Below, in pieces: positions 29,282-37,014 of a DNA stretch of 58,326 nt. A program made the position numbers and the translations under genes. The stretch spans positions 1 through 58,326 of the forward strand of contig PKYK01000022.1 in assembly GCA_003133665.1 (NCBI GenBank), given 5' to 3'. The notes under the pieces were generated by a model. That model saw nothing but the letters and a program-made list of their open reading frames with translations, was not told where the DNA came from and made no database searches. This DNA comes from Acidimicrobiaceae bacterium (lineage in GTDB: Bacteria; Actinomycetota; Acidimicrobiia; Acidimicrobiales; RAAP-2). Each line of letters starts with the position of its first letter. The stretch's first letter is position 1.

Positions 29282-29460
29282 GTTGCGGCGATGTCGTTGG
29301 GCCGAGATCCTCGATCGCTCTTGACGCTGAGCTTCACCATCAATGCATCCGTGTCCAGTCCTGGGCCAACTCGGTGTTGGTAGAATTGTCGCGGCGCCGG
29401 GGTGAAACCACCCGATGCTGCTGTTGCCAGCCACGGCGCAAGGAGCAAGGAGCCCGAGCT

Positions 29461-29961
29461 ATGTCTGCCCATGGAAGTGATGTCGACCGTACAGCTGAGT
29501 GGGAAGACCTCAGGGCCCGCTACCTCCGACCAATGGGGGAACGGCCGGTTTCAACCGCCCGGGGCCTCCACCACCTCGCCATGGTGTCGAGCGACGTGGA
29601 GCGGACCATCACCTTCTACCAGGACCTGCTCGGGTTCCCTTTGGCTGAACTGTTCGAGAACCGGGACTACCGGGGCTCCACCCATTTCTTCTTCGACATC
29701 GGCAACGGCAACTATCTCGCCTTTTTTGACTTCCCCGGACTCGACGTGGATCCGTACCGGGAGGTGCTGGGTGGCTTGCACCACATCGCCATCAGCGTGA
29801 TCCCCGAACAGTTTGACCGTTTGGTCTCCAAAGTCCAGGCAACTGGCCTCGAGGTCTTCGTGGTTGGCGGTATGTCGGCGTACTTTCCGGGCCCCGACGG
29901 TGAGCGCATCGAACTGCTCAGCTATGCGCTTAACGACATGTACGGGACCATCGTCGGGTAG
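29461..29961 (+). CDS. VOC-family (glyoxalase/dioxygenase-like) protein
   Basis: 166 residues from ATG at 29461, a few bases after AAGGAG; the frame upstream to 29254 is not supported. The vicinal-oxygen-chelate pattern is clear: GLHHLAMVSSDVERTITFYQ, FFDIGNGNYLAFFDF, GGLHHIAISV and the closing PDGERIELLSY with the metal-binding Glu. Metal-dependent lyase, isomerase or dioxygenase; substrate unknown. Confidence 0.85.
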   Translation: MSAHGSDVDRTAEWEDLRARYLRPMGERPVSTARGLHHLAMVSSDVERTITFYQDLLGFPLAELFENRDYRGSTHFFFDIGNGNYLAFFDFPGLDVDPYREVLGGLHHIAISVIPEQFDRLVSKVQATGLEVFVVGGMSAYFPGPDGERIELLSYALNDMYGTIVG

Positions 29962-30040
29962 ATCCGGAGTGCCCTAGCCCACGGAACGGGAAGTGGCATC
30001 GCTCGTTGAGAGGTTCCGAAGCATCGCACGTGGTGGCTCG

Positions 30041-30084
30041 CGAGTGCTGGGCGTCAGACCTGGGACGTCGGGCCGACGACACTG
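30041..30084 (+). repeat. tRNA-Leu-3'-like repeat, copy 10 (variant)
   Basis: GGCGTCAGACCTGGGACGTCGGGCCGACGACACTGAG: the ACGTCGGGCCGACG hairpin replaces GTCGG/CCGAC. Closely matches the copy at 40138-40173, forming a variant subgroup. Lies about 90 bases after the VOC gene stop. Confidence 0.75.
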
Positions 30085-30220
30085 AGATTGATCCACCAGA
30101 CGATCCTCGGCTCGATTGGATGCTCGTCGGATCACCTTCGGCGCGACAGTTCGGATATCTCCGCTTCTAGTCACGTCTCACCGATCTTCAGAGTGCGTTC
30201 TGATTCGTTAGTCTGGCTCG

Positions 30221-30655
30221 GTGAAGTGGGTAGTAGGAGTCGTCGCGGTGGTATTGGCCATCTATGCCTGGTGGGCCGCCGGCGTTAGCCCCTTCAGCGA
30301 GCTCTCCTACGCACTGGTTGGAATCCCCACGGTGATTGTGGTCTTTGCGTATTCATCGATGGGAGGGCTGTCGCCCAACCGACCAGCGATTGACGAGTAC
30401 TACCAAGACAGGGCGGACGGCGCGTCCCCTTCGACGGTCGCTCCGTGGCTGATCCTGCTTCTTGCAGTCACGATTCTTGAGTCCGTCGGTTTAGCACTTG
30501 GCGGTCGCGCGTCGAGTGTTCCAACACTGAGTACGACAATCGATTACCTGCTCGCGACGCGCTGGGAGAGATGCCTTCTCTACGTCATATGGCTACTAGT
30601 CGGTGGGATTCCGCTGCTCCGGCTCTGGCAACTGCGTCATCGCAGGGAGTCTTGA
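30221..30655 (+). CDS. Membrane protein of unknown function
   Basis: 144 residues from GTG 30221 (MKWVVGVVAVVLAIYAWW). Four predicted membrane segments, including APWLILLLAVTILESVGLAL and CLLYVIWLLVGGIPLLRLW. No family recognised with confidence. The next gene starts two bases after its stop and encodes another small membrane protein, so the two likely act together. Confidence 0.7.
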   Translation: MKWVVGVVAVVLAIYAWWAAGVSPFSELSYALVGIPTVIVVFAYSSMGGLSPNRPAIDEYYQDRADGASPSTVAPWLILLLAVTILESVGLALGGRASSVPTLSTTIDYLLATRWERCLLYVIWLLVGGIPLLRLWQLRHRRES

Positions 30656-30656
30656 G

Positions 30657-30863
30657 GTGCTCGTGACACTCGTCTGGCTCGCGCTGCTGGCTTCAATCGC
30701 TCTGATCGAGCTTCTTGGTCGAGTTCGTCCGTCTCGTGCCTCGACGCTACGTCGCACGGGAGCGTTGCTCGCCACTCGGGTTTCGGGTCGGGTCATCCTG
30801 CTGCTGCTTTGGGTGTTTGTGGGAGTGCACCTGTTTGCGCGCTACACGATCCCACACCACTAG
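30657..30863 (+). CDS. Small membrane protein, DUF6186-like
   Basis: About 68 residues (GTG at 30657, or the next GTG at 30663). Two membrane segments, VTLVWLALLASIALIELLG and VILLLLWVFVGVHLFARYT, flank a basic loop with RPSRASTLRRTG. The second segment with its GVHLFAR end matches a small actinobacterial family I recall as DUF6186. Coupled to the preceding membrane-protein gene. Confidence 0.65.
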   Translation: MLVTLVWLALLASIALIELLGRVRPSRASTLRRTGALLATRVSGRVILLLLWVFVGVHLFARYTIPHH

Positions 30864-30880
30864 TCCGCCCTCATGCTTAT

Positions 30881-31315
30881 CTAGGAGGGTCTGTAGAAAA
30901 CGAGTTCCGGATCTCCCTCATCGATTCCTTCAAGTTCCCCACTGAATTGCCAGCCCTCTTTGGTCAACAGAGTGCGCATTGGCAGGTTGGATCGGTTCGT
31001 CGAGATGAAGATGTCAGGTGTCGCTGAGCGATTCACCGCACTTCGAAGAAGGGCGCTCGCAACGCCAGTACGACGAACGCCGGGCTCGACCGCCAGAAAC
31101 TCTATGAAGTCGCGCTCGAAGAACGAGCGGGGTCTCACAACGATGTAGCCGGAGACGTGACCCCGGTCCTCGTAGATGAAGCACTCGCCGGACTTCACGC
31201 AGAGAGTGAGCAAGGGAGCACGTTCGTGCCCGATCGGCGCGAGGTGGTCGATCCTCAGTACAGCGTCAAGGTCCGCCCGAGTCGCTCTACGAACGGCACT
31301 ATCGATTTCTGCCAC
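30881..31315 (-). CDS. GNAT-family N-acetyltransferase
   Basis: 144 residues. Starts MAEIDSAVRRATRADLDAVLRID; the acetyl-CoA site follows the strand FIEFLAVEPGVRRTGVASALLRSA, and a C-terminal strand FSGELEGIDEGDPELVFY ends the fold. It is convergent with the DUF6186-like gene, 17 bases away, with no repeat in between. Repeat copy 11 lies upstream of its start. Confidence 0.85.
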   Translation of the reverse strand: MAEIDSAVRRATRADLDAVLRIDHLAPIGHERAPLLTLCVKSGECFIYEDRGHVSGYIVVRPRSFFERDFIEFLAVEPGVRRTGVASALLRSAVNRSATPDIFISTNRSNLPMRTLLTKEGWQFSGELEGIDEGDPELVFYRPS

Positions 31316-31432
31316 TTCTCCAGTCTGACTCCGTGGCTCGTCGACTTCAACTTCCTTCGAACGTGGACTTCTGACCCAACGTGGGGTTCGAGGCGCAACG
31401 GAGAAGGCAATTCATCCAACCTGAGAGTTGAG

Positions 31433-31479
31433 TCGCCGGGGTAGGGTGGCAGGTCTGTTGGGTCGGGCCTCCGACACCG
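31433..31479 (+). repeat. tRNA-Leu-3'-like repeat, copy 11
   Basis: GCCG-GGGTAGGG-TGGC, then AGGTCTGTTGG and GTCGGGCCTCCGACACCGG. Complete second hairpin. It sits 30 bases past the SDR gene stop in that gene's direction. Confidence 0.9.
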
Positions 31480-31509
31480 GGAATTCATTCGGCGTCGAAG
31501 GTCCATTCG

Positions 31510-32520
31510 TTAGCGTTTAGTGGCGAGCCATTCTGATAACAGTGCCTGTTCGTTGTCAGGGCTCAGCCCAGCCCGGCGATCACGCCCGACTCCGGACAAG
31601 CGCTCGAAGTCCAATGTTGCCGCCAAGGTCTCTTGAGTCGGTCGAAGCGAAAGACCATTGCTCAATGCACGTGCCGCGGATCGTTGAGCGAATATGTCGA
31701 AGCCGCTGATTCTCGGGATCCAAAGAGGTAGAGATTCAGCGCCGCTCCAGCCTGAAACGCCGTGATCCAGCAACCAGTCTTCATCGGCTGGAACAAGGGT
31801 GCCCCTATGCTCTGCTACCTCTTGAGCAGTTGCGATCACGTCTCCCAGCGTGCGTTGCTCGCCAACGGCGTTCATCGTGCCCGTTACCTTGGACTCCGCG
31901 GCTGTCACGATCCAGTTTGCAAGGTCACGTACGTCAATGGTCTGAGTGGGAGCATCTGCGTCGTTCGGCACCAGCACGTCGTCGTCACGATGCCTTGCGA
32001 GCCTGGCCGGCCAATAACCAGAGCGGTCGCTTGGATCACCGGGACCTCCGATTAACCCAGGACGGCAGATATGGAGGCGGGAGGAGAGTGCCGCCGAGCA
32101 GAGATTCTCGCAAGCAACCTTCGATTGCCCGTAGGTCTCCATCGAAGCAGACGAGCCGGCGTCGAGTGGACTGACAACATTTGCACCCTCGTCGAGTCTT
32201 CCAGAGCCCTGATTCGCGTACACCGAGCAACTCGAGACGTAGGTCCAGTGGTCGACGCGGTCGGCAAGAATGCTCAACGCGTCGCGGACAAATGAAGGTT
32301 CCCAAGCGACGTCGACGACGGCATCCCAGTCGCCATCTGCCTCGACATAAGCCGTGACGCCTGATGAACGATTCGCCATGAGCAGTCGCGCGCCTCCGGG
32401 CACCACTCCCGATTCGCCCCGTGCGATGCACGTGACATCATGCCCCCGAGCAATGGATTCGGCTGCAACTGCCGCAGAGAGAAAGACCGTCCCACCAAGT
32501 ATCAGAATCCGCATTGACAC
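31510..32520 (-). CDS. NAD-dependent epimerase/dehydratase-like (extended SDR) protein
   Basis: 336 residues. N-terminal MRILILGGTVFLSAAVAAES contains the GGTxFL form of the dinucleotide motif. TYVSSCSVYANQ gives the SDR Ser, and YGQSKVACE holds the catalytic Tyr and Lys (YxxxK). CRPGLIGGPGDPSDR is the family proline stretch. The start is ATG at 32514 or GTG at 32520. Likely a nucleotide-sugar or other cofactor-bound carbohydrate modifier; substrate unknown. Upstream lies ncRNA copy A. Confidence 0.88.
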   Translation of the reverse strand: MSMRILILGGTVFLSAAVAAESIARGHDVTCIARGESGVVPGGARLLMANRSSGVTAYVEADGDWDAVVDVAWEPSFVRDALSILADRVDHWTYVSSCSVYANQGSGRLDEGANVVSPLDAGSSASMETYGQSKVACENLCSAALSSRLHICRPGLIGGPGDPSDRSGYWPARLARHRDDDVLVPNDADAPTQTIDVRDLANWIVTAAESKVTGTMNAVGEQRTLGDVIATAQEVAEHRGTLVPADEDWLLDHGVSGWSGAESLPLWIPRISGFDIFAQRSAARALSNGLSLRPTQETLAATLDFERLSGVGRDRRAGLSPDNEQALLSEWLATKR

Positions 32521-32753
32521 TTTCTAGCGTGGCACGGCGGCCATGGTACGACCAGGTCGGGTGCCCCTTCTTGATCAACTGTTGGCGAGAAGTCGACAGG
32601 CGACGTTCCATCTACCGCTGCTTGATTCGCCAGTCGTCGAGGTCGGTGCTTCGGCATCAGGAACTTCAGATTCCGTCAACCCGGCTGTTTCGCTTTGCCA
32701 TACCGCCATATCGAGGAGGCCGGTGGAGCACGGAGAATAGGCCATCACTTTCC

Positions 32754-32782
32754 TTGCAGACACAATGCACCTCATGTAGGAT
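32754..32782 (+). promoter_or_regulatory. Candidate promoter of ncRNA copy A
   Basis: TTGCAG (32754-32759) and TAGGAT (32777-32782) are 17 bases apart and lie just before the conserved RNA block, so transcription would start near 32789. Fits a housekeeping sigma-70-type promoter. Confidence 0.55.
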
Positions 32783-32827
32783 TCAACTGAAGGATCTGGG
32801 ACGACTCTTAAGGAGGCACCTGGCCGA

Positions 32828-32848
32828 ATGAAACCTGAATGTAGTTGA
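32828..32848 (+). CDS. Tiny open frame (MKPECS) inside ncRNA copy A
   Basis: ATG-AAA-CCT-GAA-TGT-AGT-TGA, 11 bases after AGGAGG. The other RNA copy has GTG-GAT-CCT-GAT-TGT-GGT-TCA-TCC-TGA at the same place, so P-[E/D]-C is kept. It may be a leader peptide or only a by-product of conserved RNA sequence. Confidence 0.35.
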   Translation: MKPECS

Positions 32849-33012
32849 TCCTGAGAACGGAACACAAAGGGTTGTACGGGTGAGATTCCGGTAGGCCCAG
32901 GCACATCGAAGGCAAGAGGCTCGAAGTTGAGAGTTGCAACGGACGAGAAGCACGTATGCTTCCCTGGGTGCCATTTCCCGAGTGATCTGTTCTGGGAGTA
33001 AAAGTTAAGTAG

Positions 33013-33051
33013 AGCGCCCGATTCCCCTTGATTTGTGGGACGGGCGCTTTC
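33013..33051 (+). terminator. Intrinsic terminator of ncRNA copy A
   Basis: AGCGCCCG (33013-33020) pairs with CGGGCGCT (33041-33048), with an inner CCC/GGG pair and a short T run (TTT). The other copy has one base change that keeps pairing (C-G to T-G). Confidence 0.8.
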
Positions 33052-33053
33052 GC

Positions 33054-33357
33054 GTATCTTCACTATCTCGAGTTTGGAGAATCTCAACCCCGAGTATTGG
33101 ACCCATGCTCATTGGTGCACTCTGCGACCATCTAGTTGAAGTCCGGGTTGCATACTCCACGGGGCCGGGATTCGTGCACGTTGGACCGCGGTGGACTCAG
33201 GATCGCGCAAGCTCAAGCCGCCTTCGCCTGGCATCAAACCTGTGACGCCGGGCCTCCACGCAAGAAATCCAACAGAAACGAGATTTGCGACCACTCTGGC
33301 CGCTGACCGATTCTCTGGTCGGCGTCGTGCAACGCACGAACTTGGCGGTGACGGAGG
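33054..33357. other. Gap after ncRNA copy A with a degraded repeat
   Basis: No supported gene. GCATCAAACCTGTGACGCCGGGCCTCCACGCAAG at 33231-33264 is a degraded member of the tRNA-Leu-like repeat and lies on the 3' side of the GNAT gene. Confidence 0.45.
33226..33262 (+). repeat. Degraded tRNA-Leu-3'-like repeat, copy 12
   Basis: ACCTGTGACGCCGGGCCTCCACGC keeps the ACCTG block and the GGGCCTCC core; the GACACCA end is lost. Confidence 0.45.
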
Positions 33358-34197
33358 TCAGCGCTCTGCAGTCAATCTGAGCAGCCAGTTCCGCCTTTCA
33401 TAGAGGTCGGTGAATCCGAGTCGATGCAAGTTGTGTAGCGACGGATTCGGCTCGGTGGGCGTCTCGGCGCCGGTTTCGCTGATCACCCACTTGCAGCCCT
33501 CCGCAGCCGCCGCTGTGATTCGCGCTGCAATGAGTGCCGCCTGAGCCCCTCGATTGCGAAAGGCCGGAAGTGTTGCAGCACCCGACATTCCGGCGAACTC
33601 GCCGTTGATGAAAAGGGCCCCGACCGCGGCAAGCGCGTCGCCGTCGAACGCACCGAAGGTCCGCCACTTTGACATTGCCGGCTGGGAAGTCATCCACTCG
33701 ATGAATAGGGGCTCCTCGAATTCGAAGCCAGCCCAGTAGACCTCCGCATACCGCTGTCCGTCCTGCGGTCCCAGGGGCCTGATCTCAAGATCCGTTGCAG
33801 TTGTTGTGGGCGTGGAGGTATCACGGACGACTTTGATCCAGCTTCCTCCGGATTTGAAACCGGCTCTCTCCAATACACCCTCCCAGTCGTCCTGCGCTAC
33901 GGCGGGGCTCACCTGCGCAAGGATCGTGCTCCCACCGTGCTGTTGATACCAGCGTACGATCTCATCGATCAGTTCGTCCGTGATCGGTTCATCCCACCCC
34001 AAACCCAATACTCGCGACCAGTAGAAGCCCGTCGGATCATTGGCCATGAGCGCGGCGACTCCACCACCTACTCGCAGTATGTGCATCCCCAGGCGTCGCG
34101 AGAGCGACTCGCTTGCTTCCTGAAAGAGATCGACTGAGAACTCGGCTTCGGTCAGTTCGGCAGACTGCGAGACCTTCATGTTCGATTCGTTGTCCAT
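33358..34197 (-). CDS. GNAT-family acetyltransferase, long form
   Basis: 279 residues. The N-terminal ~120 residues look like a degenerate GNAT half (LGMHILRVGGGVAALMA; WYQQHGGSTILAQVSP), and the C-terminal half is a clear GNAT (FAGMSGAATLPAFRNRGAQ is the acetyl-CoA site; HNLHRLGFTDLYERRNWLL closes the fold). Two-domain layout is common in Gram-positive GNATs. Starts MDNESNMKVSQSAELTEAEF. Confidence 0.82.
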   Translation of the reverse strand: MDNESNMKVSQSAELTEAEFSVDLFQEASESLSRRLGMHILRVGGGVAALMANDPTGFYWSRVLGLGWDEPITDELIDEIVRWYQQHGGSTILAQVSPAVAQDDWEGVLERAGFKSGGSWIKVVRDTSTPTTTATDLEIRPLGPQDGQRYAEVYWAGFEFEEPLFIEWMTSQPAMSKWRTFGAFDGDALAAVGALFINGEFAGMSGAATLPAFRNRGAQAALIAARITAAAAEGCKWVISETGAETPTEPNPSLHNLHRLGFTDLYERRNWLLRLTAER

Positions 34198-34237
34198 TGA
34201 GCGAATCTAGTCAAGTTGAAGCGCAGCCTTGCATCTC

Positions 34238-34344
34238 GACGTCGCATTGTCACAAGTCGGCCTCCACACCATCAAGACTGATCTCTACTGTCGTTCCACT
34301 CGCCAGTGGTGGGTGGCGGACCTGGGTTGTCGCCTCCGACACCA
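34238..34344 (+). repeat. tRNA-Leu-3'-like repeat, copy 13 (composite)
   Basis: Left unit GTCGGCCTCCACACCATCAAG (34257-34277, diverged); right unit GCCA-GTGGTGGG-TGGC, GGACCTGGGTT, then GTCGCCTCCGACACCAATAATCC. The two CACC ends are about 72 bases apart. Follows the EF-G2 gene stop in that gene's direction. Confidence 0.85.
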
Positions 34345-34422
34345 ATAATCCATACGCCGTTTCGAGCCATCGATCGATAGCGAATGGCCCGATGTCGTCA
34401 TCGCGCGACACGCCCCGTAGCT

Positions 34423-36453
34423 CTATTTTGAGGTTACCGCTTTAGGAGCCTGAGCCAGATGATGCAGGTCGATCGTTGCGCGCCCCCGACCAGACGTCAT
34501 GTTGCGGAGTTCGAGCCCGTAGCGAAACAGCTCTGCTTCTGGCACGTGAGCCGTGACTGTTGCGGTCAGTTCATCATCCTGTTTGGTGCTTATGACCCTT
34601 CCTCTTCGAACCGACAGGTCGCTCAACACGTCACCGAGGTGTTCCGACGGAACAATGGTCGCCACCGTCATGATTCGCTCGAGAACGATCGTTCCCGCCT
34701 CCTCGAGCGCTGAGCGAAGACCTATGGACGCGGCGGTTTCGAAGGCTGCCTCCGAAGAATCGACACTGTGATGCTTTCCGTCGTAGAGGGTGGCCCGCAG
34801 TCCCACAACCGGATGTCCCTGGGGACCGCCGTGTCTCATGGCCTTCTCGAGTCCGTGGCGAACGGCTCCAATGTACTGACGAGGCACCGCTCCTCCCACC
34901 ATGGCGTCCACAAACTCGAAGGGCGCAGTGGGTTCGAGGGGCTCAATCTTGAGGTTGACCACTGCGTACTGGCCATGACCTCCGGTCTGCTTCTTAAGAC
35001 GCCCCTCGACGTCGCGGGTGGCGGCGATGGTTTCGAACAGCTCCACCGAAGGTGGTGTTGTACCGACCTCGAGGTTGAACCTCCGTCGCAGCCGTTCCAG
35101 TGTGACTTGAAGATGGAGATCGCCCATGACGTCGATCACGAGACGCCGCGACACCGGATCACTGCGCACGCCAAGTGAAGGATCCTCCTCGGCGAGCCGA
35201 TGAAGCGCGGTGGCGATCTTGTCATCTTCGTCGTGTGAGGAGCCGATGAGGGCGACCGACAATGCTGGGGCAGGCACTGGCGCCTGGTGAATGGAGATCT
35301 CTCTGCCTTTTCGGACGAGCACGTCGCCAACCACGACACTGCTCAACTTGGCGATTGCCACTACGTCGCCGGCGACACCTCTTTCGATGGGGATCAACTT
35401 CGTGCCAAACAGATAGTTCAGCCCGTGAATGCGCTCCTCCAGCTTGGTTCTCGCGTTGACGAGGCTCACGTCCGTGGTCACCGTGCCTGAGACGACCTCC
35501 AACACCACGATCCTCCCGACGTACGGATCGACGATCACTTTGAAGGCCCTTAGGACCAAGTCCGCCTGCGAGTCCCGACTCAAGACGATCTCGGTGCCGC
35601 TTTCTATCATCGGGATCGGGCGGCTCTCGGCGATCTCGTCGAGAAGCGAGGCAAGGCGATCGATGCCCACACCGCGAATTGCCGATCCGCACGCGAGAGG
35701 CACGATTTTCGCGCTGGTCATGAGATGGCCGAGCACTGACTCCATTTCGTCCATCGTTGGCATTTCGCCCTCGAGATACCGTTCGGTGAGCGAATCATCA
35801 CCAACGACGATTGCTTCCAAGAGGCTCGAGCGGACCCTCTGTTCGATTTCAGCCAACTGCGGGGGGATGGGTCCGTGCTGGGGTCCACCGACACCGTACG
35901 TAACTGCGTCGTCGGCGAGCAGGTCGACGATGCCCGCAAAGTCCGCGCCTTGGCCCATCGGAAGTTCGAGGGGCGCGAGCTCGGGTCCGATCAAACGTTC
36001 CAGCGCGGAGAGCGTGGATTCGAAGTCAGCTCGTTCGGCATCGAGGCAGTTCACGAAGACGACCACAGGCACGCCGGCCTCACGGGCGAGATGCCAAATG
36101 ACCACGGTTTCGGCCTGCACGCCATCCACTGCGCTCACCGCCAGCACCGCCACGTCGGCAACGTCGAGCGCCCGCTTCACCTCGCCGTGGAAGTCAATGA
36201 ATCCAGGTGTGTCGAGAATGGTCATTTTGTCGCCCCCCACCCAGACCGGTGCCATGGCGATACCGAGCGACATCTGATGCTTGCGTTCCTCGGGGTCGGT
36301 GCCGCACAAGGTGGTGCCATCCTCGACCTTGCCTGGTCGGTCCAGACCGCCAGTGGCGACGACGAGTGCCTCGAGAAGCGAGGTCTTGCCCACGCCACTT
36401 CGGCCAACGAGGGCGACCGTGCGGGCCTTCGGGTGACTCGGGGAAAGGACCAT
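34423..36453 (-). CDS. Elongation factor G-like GTPase (EF-G2 type)
   Basis: 676 residues with EF-G domains. G1 GRSGVGKT is at 17-24 and G3 DTPGF at 81-85. The G4 position reads NCLD (135-138) instead of the NKxD seen in true EF-G, so nucleotide choice may be altered. Domains III-V follow (LHLQVTLERLRRRFNLEVG, GHGQYAVVNLKIEPL, and the RGRVIS fold near the C-terminus). EF-G2-type paralogues in Actinobacteria have unclear roles; ribosome recycling or stress functions are suggested for some. It is probably not the main translation elongation factor, because the usual rpsLG-fus-tuf setting is absent. Confidence 0.9.
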   Translation of the reverse strand: MVLSPSHPKARTVALVGRSGVGKTSLLEALVVATGGLDRPGKVEDGTTLCGTDPEERKHQMSLGIAMAPVWVGGDKMTILDTPGFIDFHGEVKRALDVADVAVLAVSAVDGVQAETVVIWHLAREAGVPVVVFVNCLDAERADFESTLSALERLIGPELAPLELPMGQGADFAGIVDLLADDAVTYGVGGPQHGPIPPQLAEIEQRVRSSLLEAIVVGDDSLTERYLEGEMPTMDEMESVLGHLMTSAKIVPLACGSAIRGVGIDRLASLLDEIAESRPIPMIESGTEIVLSRDSQADLVLRAFKVIVDPYVGRIVVLEVVSGTVTTDVSLVNARTKLEERIHGLNYLFGTKLIPIERGVAGDVVAIAKLSSVVVGDVLVRKGREISIHQAPVPAPALSVALIGSSHDEDDKIATALHRLAEEDPSLGVRSDPVSRRLVIDVMGDLHLQVTLERLRRRFNLEVGTTPPSVELFETIAATRDVEGRLKKQTGGHGQYAVVNLKIEPLEPTAPFEFVDAMVGGAVPRQYIGAVRHGLEKAMRHGGPQGHPVVGLRATLYDGKHHSVDSSEAAFETAASIGLRSALEEAGTIVLERIMTVATIVPSEHLGDVLSDLSVRRGRVISTKQDDELTATVTAHVPEAELFRYGLELRNMTSGRGRATIDLHHLAQAPKAVTSK

Positions 36454-36645
36454 GGGGACCTCGATTCAAATGCGGATGACTGAACTCAAGATAACCCCAT
36501 CGCGACGGTGAAATCGAACCCCGCCGCAGGGTCGAACGACAGATTCGCATGGTGGGACCAGGAGCACCGTCAACCGGTGCCCCGGCACTACACGAATCTG
36601 CGCATTGGCGCCACGTCACTCAGAAACTGGACGCACGAAGCCCGT

Positions 36646-36687
36646 GCTGGGTGGAAGACCGGTTGAGTCGGGCCAGCGACTCTGGCA
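36646..36687 (+). repeat. Degraded tRNA-Leu-3'-like repeat, copy 14
   Basis: GGTGGAAGACCGGTTGAGTCGGGCCAGCGACTCTGGC keeps the GTTGAGTCGGGCC core and GCGACTCTGG; the hairpin is only partial (GTCGGGCCAGCGAC). Confidence 0.45.
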
Positions 36688-36702
36688 AAGCGCACTTCGT
36701 GC

Positions 36703-37014
36703 CTAATGCGACATCTCATGGACGACGGCCAGGTCGACGAACTCCGGAGCGCCGTCAATGATCTCCGCCATCGTTGCTCGCATGGACAGCAACCCCTCTT
36801 GGCGCCTAGGATCCTTCTCGCGTTCGCGAGCCTTCTCCTCGCTCTCGAAGAGGGCCAGCATATAGACCCGGCTCGGGTCATTCTGGTCGCGCAGGGCCGT
36901 CTGGCGTACCAGGCCTGAACCTGGCTGCTCGACCGCCCGCAACTGCTCGAGCAGCCCCGCCAGTTCGTCTTCCCTACCTGGTTTGAAACGCATTGTGATG
37001 AGTTGCGCCCACAT
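36703..37014 (-). CDS. Antibiotic biosynthesis monooxygenase (ABM)-like protein
   Basis: 103 residues from the ATG at 37014, eight bases after GGAGGG. Beta strand MWAQLITMRFKPGRE, helix ELAGLLEQLRAVEQ, strand GLVRQTALRDQND, VYMLALFESEEKARERE and a C-terminal FVDLAVVHEMSH match the dimeric alpha-beta-barrel ABM/EthD-like fold. These act as small cofactorless oxygenases or degrade small toxic molecules; function here is unknown. Confidence 0.8.
   Translation of the reverse strand: MWAQLITMRFKPGREDELAGLLEQLRAVEQPGSGLVRQTALRDQNDPSRVYMLALFESEEKAREREKDPRRQEGLLSMRATMAEIIDGAPEFVDLAVVHEMSH

Larger units (their letters stand above)
32789..33053 (+). ncRNA. Structured non-coding RNA candidate, copy A
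   Basis: About 265 bases that align over nearly the full length with 44332-44596. Shared blocks include TTGTACGGG, GATTCC/GGTAGGCCCA, CTCGAAGTTGAG, GCAACGGACGAGAAGCAC, TGCTTC and CTGGGTGCCATTTCCC. A perfect hairpin GAAGCA-CGTA-TGCTTC is at 32947-32962, and an intrinsic terminator ends it. A tiny open frame with a Shine-Dalgarno sequence (AGGAGG at 32811) starts at 32828. A minus-strand open frame also crosses the element, but conservation at RNA level, terminator and promoter favour the plus strand. I could not match it to an RNA family from memory. Confidence 0.75.

Noticed and set aside
32783..32974. Minus-strand ORF (MAPREAYVLLVRC..) conserved in both RNA copies
   Set aside because: A similar frame exists at 44315-44659, but the shared blocks, hairpin, terminator and promoter all point to a plus-strand RNA. 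The lengths differ and the rest of the peptides do not agree.
20813..34344. Repeats as canonical integron attC sites
   Set aside because: I looked for paired RYYYAAC and GTTRRRY cores flanking an inverted-repeat body. Some copies read GTTGGGT (copy 11) but most read GTTGCGT or GTTACGT, and no matching AAC core was found at the other end. The two units are direct, not inverted. The likeness to attC is positional only.
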